9,898 nt of DNA from Acidimicrobiaceae bacterium (GTDB lineage Bacteria > Actinomycetota > Acidimicrobiia > Acidimicrobiales > Bog-793). Below are positions 6,677-9,898 of this stretch, piece after piece. A program made the translations under genes and the position numbers. The notes beneath the pieces are model-generated. The model had not been told where the DNA came from, did no database searches, and worked only from the letters and a program-made list of their open reading frames with translations. The DNA is taken from contig JAODBN010000183.1 of the NCBI GenBank assembly GCA_025463965.1, positions 1 through 9,898 on the forward strand, read 5' to 3'. The stretch's first letter is position 1. Every line of letters begins with the position of its first letter.

Positions 6677-7285
6677 TCAGGAGTCCCGGCCCCCAAACAC
6701 GTGTTCCGAGAACATTGCAACAGAGTTGTCGATGAGCTTGATGTATCGATCACCCCCCGGGTCGTTGGCGAGTTGTTGACTCGACAATCCCGAGACCAAT
6801 GCGGTCCAGAGGTCAAAGTCCTCATCCCTGCGGAGGCCCACGCTGGCGAGGATGGCGCGACCCTTGCTGAACACCTCGACAGCGATGGCATAGGACTCCG
6901 GTGATGGTTCGAATTCCGGAATCGTTCGCAAGAAGAGCAACTCGTAGCGCGCCTGATCCTCTGCGGCAAAGCTCACAAAGAGATGGGCAATGGCGCGCAG
7001 CGCAGGGCGGGGCTCGTCGCTGACGTCAAGTCGCTCGAAGCGGGCCAAGAGCTCGCGATTGCCGTCAGCGAAGAGCTGGTCGTACACGGCGTTCTTCGAA
7101 GCGAAGTACGTGTACAGCGATTGGGGTTCCATATCGACCGCCCGTGCCAGAGCCCGCAACGAGAGCGCGTTGACGCCGTTGACCCTCACCATTTGCCAGG
7201 CGGCATCAAGGATCTCCCGCTTGGTCGCCTGATGGCGAGCGTGTCGTCGGTCTCGACGAGGTTCCGCCGCGGTTCTCTTGGTCAC
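6677..7285 (-). CDS. TetR/AcrR-family transcriptional regulator
   Basis: A 202-residue regulator with an N-terminal TetR helix-turn-helix at about residues 21-75 (KREILDAAWQMVRVNGVNAL, then LRALARAVDMEPQSLYTYFASK). The C-terminal helical domain (FVSFAAEDQARYELLFLRTIPEF, given as a TetR C-terminal pattern of the kind seen in WHG/TetR_C_13-type proteins) would bind an effector. The first 20 residues are very basic. The start is a GTG at 7285-7283 with no Shine-Dalgarno sequence; instead TATGGT (minus strand, 7297-7292) lies six bases upstream of it, the spacing expected for a leaderless actinobacterial transcript. It is divergent from the MDMPI-like gene 65 bp away and probably controls it and itself (inference from arrangement). 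Confidence 0.92.
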   Translation of the reverse strand: MTKRTAAEPRRDRRHARHQATKREILDAAWQMVRVNGVNALSLRALARAVDMEPQSLYTYFASKNAVYDQLFADGNRELLARFERLDVSDEPRPALRAIAHLFVSFAAEDQARYELLFLRTIPEFEPSPESYAIAVEVFSKGRAILASVGLRRDEDFDLWTALVSGLSSQQLANDPGGDRYIKLIDNSVAMFSEHVFGGRDS

Positions 7286-7288
7286 GCC

Positions 7289-7317
7289 TTGACCATACCC
7301 GAACGCTGCGCGATACT
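7289..7317 (+). promoter_or_regulatory. Predicted promoter of the MDMPI-ABM unit
   Basis: TTGACC (7289-7294) and GATACT (7312-7317) are separated by 17 bases and resemble sigma-70-type -35 and -10 boxes. The start would fall near 7324, about 27 nt before the ATG at 7351, leaving room for the GAAGG ribosome-binding site at 7339-7343. Confidence 0.55.
7292..7297 (-). promoter_or_regulatory. Predicted leaderless -10 box of the second tetR
   Basis: On the minus strand TATGGT is followed by six bases (CAAGGC) and then the GTG start, matching the TANNNT-N6-start layout of leaderless actinobacterial promoters. No good -35 box is seen. It overlaps the -35 box of the divergent + strand promoter, so the two promoters compete for the same DNA. 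Confidence 0.5.
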
Positions 7318-7332
7318 CCTGACACTGTTCGG
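7299..7332. promoter_or_regulatory. Possible operator of the second TetR
   Basis: CCGAAC (7299-7304) and GTTCGG (7327-7332) form a 6-bp inverted repeat with a 22-bp spacer, with TG and CA matching further inside. The site spans the spacer, the -10 and the likely transcription start of the + strand promoter, where a repressor would act. The symmetry is weaker and wider than at the first TetR, so this is tentative. Confidence 0.35.
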
Positions 7333-7350
7333 AAAACTGAAGGCGGCCTC

Positions 7351-8103
7351 ATGGAAGCGGCAACAGCTGGGAAGTTGATCGACGCTCCCTTGGGGCACAA
7401 GGAAGCCATGGGGCTGGCCGAGACGGAATTCGCCCGCATGGTAGAGCACCTTCGCGTCCTCGGCGCGGAGGATTGGCCGAAGCCCACCGTGTGCGAGCTG
7501 TGGGACGTGCGCACCATGGCCATCCACGTTCTGGCTATGGCGGAAGCGCAAGCATCAATGCGCCAGTTCGCCCACGACTTCCGAGCGGCGAGCAAGAGAT
7601 CGGGCGGAAAGATGATCGACGCCATGACCGCTGGCCAGGTCGCCGAGCGTGCGTCGATGGCGCCCGAAGCCATCATCCGCAGCCTTGCGGCCGTAGCTCC
7701 TCGGGCGGTCAAGGCCCGTCGGCGAACGCCGGCTGTGGTCCGTCGTGTCGTCCGCATGAAGCAGGACCCCCCCTTCGATGACGAGAAGTGGCGGTTCGGC
7801 TATTTGGTCGACACGATCTTCACCCGCGATACCTGGATGCACCGCCTCGACATCAGCCGCGCCACGGGTACCCCGATGGTCCTGAGTCCAGCCCATGACG
7901 GTCGGCTCGTGGCCGACGTGGTCGCCGAATGGGGCCGCCGACACGGCCAGCCATTCTTCCTCACGCTGACTGGTCCGGCCGGAGGTCAGTGGCAGGTCGG
8001 CGAAGGAGCCGAACCTCTTGAGCTCGACGCTCTCGATTTCTGCTGGACGGTGGGCTCCCGGCAGCCGGGTACTGGGCTGCTCACCACGGAGGTGCCGTTC
8101 TGA
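7351..8103 (+). CDS. MDMPI/DinB-family protein (maleylpyruvate isomerase-like, putative mycothiol-dependent)
   Basis: A 250-residue member of the actinobacterial DinB-like four-helix-bundle family around mycothiol-dependent maleylpyruvate isomerase (MDMPI_N, PF11716). The best-known member is a thiol-dependent isomerase; most members have no defined substrate. The WPKPTVCELWDVRTMAIHVL stretch (residues 42-61, with H59) and RDTWMHRLDIS (D160 and H164, spaced like the E-x3-H pair of the isomerase) would supply the three metal ligands, with Asp in place of Glu. The C-terminal third (about 175-250) is a small separate domain with GPAGGQWQV. The ATG at 7351 follows GAAGG at 7339-7343. Its stop overlaps the next start as TGATG, so the two proteins are probably made together. 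The gene is divergent from a TetR regulator that may control it. Family is firm; the reaction is unknown. Confidence 0.85.
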   Translation: MEAATAGKLIDAPLGHKEAMGLAETEFARMVEHLRVLGAEDWPKPTVCELWDVRTMAIHVLAMAEAQASMRQFAHDFRAASKRSGGKMIDAMTAGQVAERASMAPEAIIRSLAAVAPRAVKARRRTPAVVRRVVRMKQDPPFDDEKWRFGYLVDTIFTRDTWMHRLDISRATGTPMVLSPAHDGRLVADVVAEWGRRHGQPFFLTLTGPAGGQWQVGEGAEPLELDALDFCWTVGSRQPGTGLLTTEVPF

Positions 8104-8396
8104 TGAGCATCACGCACGTCACAGAGTTCCACGCTGCACCGGGTCAGGAGGGCACGCTCGTAGCACTGCTGACCGAAGGCCGGGACCGCATGCGAGCTGC
8201 CGAGGGTTGCGAATCGTTCGACCTGTACCGAGATCAGGACGACGAGCATGCCTTCACCTTCGTCCAGCGCTGGACTTCTCCTGAGGCTCACAACGCGGCC
8301 TTCGCCGACCGCATTGTCCAGACCGGGCATCTCCAAAAGGTGCTCGCCACTCTGGGCCAGCCGCTCGTGCAGCGCACCTACGACATGATGCCCTGA
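8103..8396 (+). CDS. Antibiotic biosynthesis monooxygenase (ABM) domain protein
   Basis: A 97-residue single-domain protein of the ABM/YgiN-like dimeric alpha-beta barrel fold (PF03992). Members include cofactor-free monooxygenases that oxidise aromatic or quinone-type compounds, heme-degrading enzymes, and proteins of unknown role. The pattern fits throughout: a first strand with THVTEFHAAPGQEGTLVALL, then EGCESFDLYRDQDDEHAF, then FVQRWTSPEAHNAAF. Length is normal for a one-domain member. It starts with ATG inside TGATG, sharing a base with the stop of the MDMPI-like gene, so it is likely translationally coupled and its partner in one pathway. No residue pattern allows a choice between oxygenase and ligand-binding roles. 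Confidence 0.88.
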   Translation: MSITHVTEFHAAPGQEGTLVALLTEGRDRMRAAEGCESFDLYRDQDDEHAFTFVQRWTSPEAHNAAFADRIVQTGHLQKVLATLGQPLVQRTYDMMP

Positions 8397-8684
8397 AGAC
8401 CTAGTTGGCCACGTGATCGCTGCGCTAGGCAGCAGCTAACCGGCTGTCGAAGTAGTCGGTCAGCACAAGTCGTTGGACCGCGCCGTCAGCGACGAAGCTC
8501 GGTGCCATAACCCAGAAGGCCACCTGCGCCAACTGCGGCCAGTTGCACAACCCTGCACGGCGACCTCACCCGACTTGTCGGCAGCAGCGTTCCGGTCGGC
8601 CAGCTTCACGAGCGGTCGAGCCCCGGCGACTCGACCGATCAGTTCCCGACGTGCAGTGGGGCCGCTTTGACCGGCTCCTCACCG
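8397..8684. other. Gap between convergent genes with a possible minus-strand gene remnant
   Basis: This 288-bp stretch lies between the 3' ends of the ABM gene and ecfT. A short minus-strand frame ends at 8425 and reads FWVMAPSFVADGAVQRLVLT, continuing DYFDSRLAAA to a TAG stop (ATG at 8508). Farther upstream a different minus frame reads TARRELIGRVAGARPLVKLA. The two could be parts of a frameshifted gene, but I recognise no family. A 5-bp-arm hairpin near 8419-8433 is too weak to call a terminator. Confidence 0.25.
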
Positions 8685-8693
8685 CTAGGTGAG
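8678..8693. other. Small inverted repeat at the ecfT stop codon
   Basis: CTCACC-GCTA-GGTGAG is a perfect 6-bp-arm hairpin that includes the TAG stop of ecfT on the minus strand. No run of T follows on either strand, so a role as a terminator is uncertain. Confidence 0.25.
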
Positions 8694-9539
8694 ACTGACG
8701 ACGGACACGGTGGCGCACGCGGCGACCACGATCAGGGCCGCGAAGGCGTCACGGCTACCTGGCCCTGGCCGGTGGCCGACGGCCATGCGGGTTCCCCCTC
8801 GGACCGTGATCGCCTCGCCCAGCTCGCCAGCGCGGCGCAGCGAGACGGCCAGGATCGCTCCGATGAGATCGGCCACCTCCGCGAGTGGTCGGTTCACCCT
8901 GGCCCGGACGCGCCTCGACCGTGGGTCGCCTGCCAGGTTGACCCGAACATGGCGTGGACGCAGTTTGCGTGCAGCGAGCAGCGTGCGAATCTCCTCGGTC
9001 AGGAGTGGCAGGCATCGGATGCAGAGCGCGACACAGAGCGCCAGCTCATCGACGGGGAAACGAAGACGTCGAAGTGGTCGCCCAAGCCGGCTCACCGCGG
9101 GGGCCAGGTCGGCGAGCGGGGTCGTCCAACCGAGGATCGCCGACGACGCGAGAAGCACGATGGCGAGCACCACCGCCCGGAAAAACGTACCCAGCGAACC
9201 GAGCCCCACATGTGTCGAACCCACGACCAGGTCCGGCCGCCCGCCCGCCGCCACAGCGACGAGCGCCCCGACGCCGAGCGAGCCCCAGAACCAAAGCGGC
9301 GGGCGCGGCAGGGCGTTGCGCGGGATGCGAGCCACCGCCGCGGCGAGCAGGTCGACGCCGGCGAACACGGCGATACCCGTCCAATTCGGCAGCAGGCTGA
9401 GCGTGAGCACGATGGCGGCGACCGAGAGCAGCTTGGTGCCGGCCCACAACCGGTGGACCGGGCTCGTCCCCGGGATGAGTCGGAAAAGGAATAGTGATCT
9501 CGAGCGTCTCCGCCGTCCGGAGCGGGGCGAGTCACTCAC
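8685..9539 (-). CDS. ecfT: ECF transporter transmembrane component EcfT (CbiQ family)
   Basis: The membrane coupling protein of an energy-coupling-factor importer; it links the ATPases to an S component that captures a vitamin or metal ion. I chose the GTG at 9539 (284 residues): GGGAGG at 9548-9553 lies eight bases before it, the GTG overlaps the upstream ATPase gene by 8 bp, and the frame upstream would add residues with no family resemblance. The family opening LFLFRLIPGTSPVHRLWAGTK is at about residues 16-36. Hydrophobic segments lie near 38-68, 83-100, 120-140, 165-180 and 263-282. The two cytoplasmic coupling regions read LLAARKLRP (about 187-195) and RRAGELGEAITVRGG (235-249); the second retains the RG of the Ala-Arg-Gly motif, while the first lacks the Gly. 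No S component is in the window. Confidence 0.88.
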   Translation of the reverse strand: MSDSPRSGRRRRSRSLFLFRLIPGTSPVHRLWAGTKLLSVAAIVLTLSLLPNWTGIAVFAGVDLLAAAVARIPRNALPRPPLWFWGSLGVGALVAVAAGGRPDLVVGSTHVGLGSLGTFFRAVVLAIVLLASSAILGWTTPLADLAPAVSRLGRPLRRLRFPVDELALCVALCIRCLPLLTEEIRTLLAARKLRPRHVRVNLAGDPRSRRVRARVNRPLAEVADLIGAILAVSLRRAGELGEAITVRGGTRMAVGHRPGPGSRDAFAALIVVAACATVSVVSLT

Positions 9540-9898
9540 GACGCCCGCCTCCCATGTGCACCGTCGCGCTCGCGGCGATCCGCCCATCCACGAGCTCGAT
9601 CGTGCTCGAGCAGACCTGCTCCATCCCGGTGACGTCGTGCGAGATGACAACGAGGGTGCGGCCCTGCTCTCGGCGCAGCCGCACGAGCACCTCCACGAAG
9701 CCGTCGCGACTCGCTTCGTCCAAGCCTGCCAGCGGTTCGTCGAGAATCAGCACCCTGGGCTGGCGAGCGAGGAGCCCCGCCAGCGCGACGCGGCGCATCT
9801 GGCCCCCGCTCAGCTCGTCGACCGGTCTCGCCCCGAAGAGTTCGGGTTCGAGCCCGACGGTGGTGAGGGCAGCCAGGGCCGCCTCCCGGGTGGTCCCG
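9532..9898 (-). CDS. ECF/ABC transporter ATP-binding protein EcfA, 5'-truncated
   Basis: The 3' part (121 residues) of the nucleotide-binding subunit that drives the EcfT module. The gene continues past the window end; the ATG at 9798 is internal. Visible in order: the ABC signature LSGGQ followed by MRRVALAGLLARQP, Walker B LILDEP with the D-loop AGLD, the H-loop ISHD, and the C-terminal ELVDGRI strand. Walker A must lie beyond the window. Its TGA stop (9532-9534) overlaps the GTG of ecfT by 8 bp, so the two are cotranscribed and probably coupled. Whether this is an EcfA1 or EcfA2 protein, or a fused double ATPase, cannot be told from this fragment. Confidence 0.92.
   Translation of the reverse strand, partial: GTTREAALAALTTVGLEPELFGARPVDELSGGQMRRVALAGLLARQPRVLILDEPLAGLDEASRDGFVEVLVRLRREQGRTLVVISHDVTGMEQVCSSTIELVDGRIAASATVHMGGGRRE

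Noticed and set aside
8419..8433. GCTGC-GCTAG-GCAGC hairpin after the ABM gene
   Set aside because: The arms are only 5 bp and no T-run follows, so it is too weak for a terminator call in GC-rich DNA.
8512..8545. Plus-strand stretch reading TCANCGQL, like a zinc-ribbon half
   Set aside because: Only one CxxC pair with no matching second pair at a suitable distance and no convincing start; more likely chance.
8667..9494. Long plus-strand open frame of 275 codons opposite ecfT
   Set aside because: Its translation is very rich in Arg, Gly, Asp and His with no hydrophobic segments or motifs, typical of the antisense of a GC-rich gene; ecfT on the other strand has clear family motifs.

Overview
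The window looks like chromosomal DNA of a high-GC actinobacterium. The evidence is GC-rich third codon positions, GTG starts, TANNNT-type -10 boxes that suggest leaderless starts, a protein of the mycothiol-dependent maleylpyruvate isomerase-like (DinB/MDMPI) family, and an actinobacterial-style ECF transporter EcfT. No rRNA, tRNA, CRISPR array or intact mobile element was seen. I cannot assign a genus from the sequence.

Layout. (1) 1-3874, + strand: a tightly packed operon with the 3' part of a family-1 solute-binding protein, two sugar-type (CUT1/MalFG-like) permeases and a metal-dependent cyclase/hydrolase. Overlapping stop and start codons join the first three genes. No ATPase gene of this transporter lies in the window. 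(2) About 3889-4350: a scar zone with an in-frame remnant of a serine recombinase C-terminus (+) and a frameshifted, internally deleted IS3-family transposase (-). (3) 4503-6414: a TetR-family regulator (-) divergent from an O-methyltransferase (+). A perfect 8-bp-arm palindrome sits on the regulator's start codon and on the -10 box of a good promoter for the methyltransferase. (4) 6415-6676: a gap between convergent genes with coding-like but unassignable sequence. (5) 6677-8396: a second TetR regulator (-) divergent from a two-gene + strand unit, an MDMPI/DinB-family protein translationally coupled to a small antibiotic-biosynthesis-monooxygenase (ABM) fold protein. (6) 8397-8684: a second gap between convergent genes, with a possible gene remnant. 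(7) 8685-9898, - strand: ECF transporter EcfT and the 3' end of its ATPase, overlapping by 8 bp.

How the parts may work together (inference). The first operon would import a small organic solute and hydrolyse a cyclic amide or ester, either the solute itself or a product of it. The two TetR modules are each a classic repressor-divergent-enzyme arrangement, suggesting ligand-induced modification of small molecules by O-methylation, thiol-dependent chemistry and ABM-fold oxidation or binding. The ECF module would energise vitamin or metal uptake together with a substrate-binding S component not present here. The scar zone separates the import operon from the regulatory modules and suggests past insertion and deletion at that junction.

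I found no clear undescribed multi-gene system. The best leads are the operator/promoter architecture at 5152-5185, the TetR-MDMPI-ABM unit, and the importer-cyclase operon.
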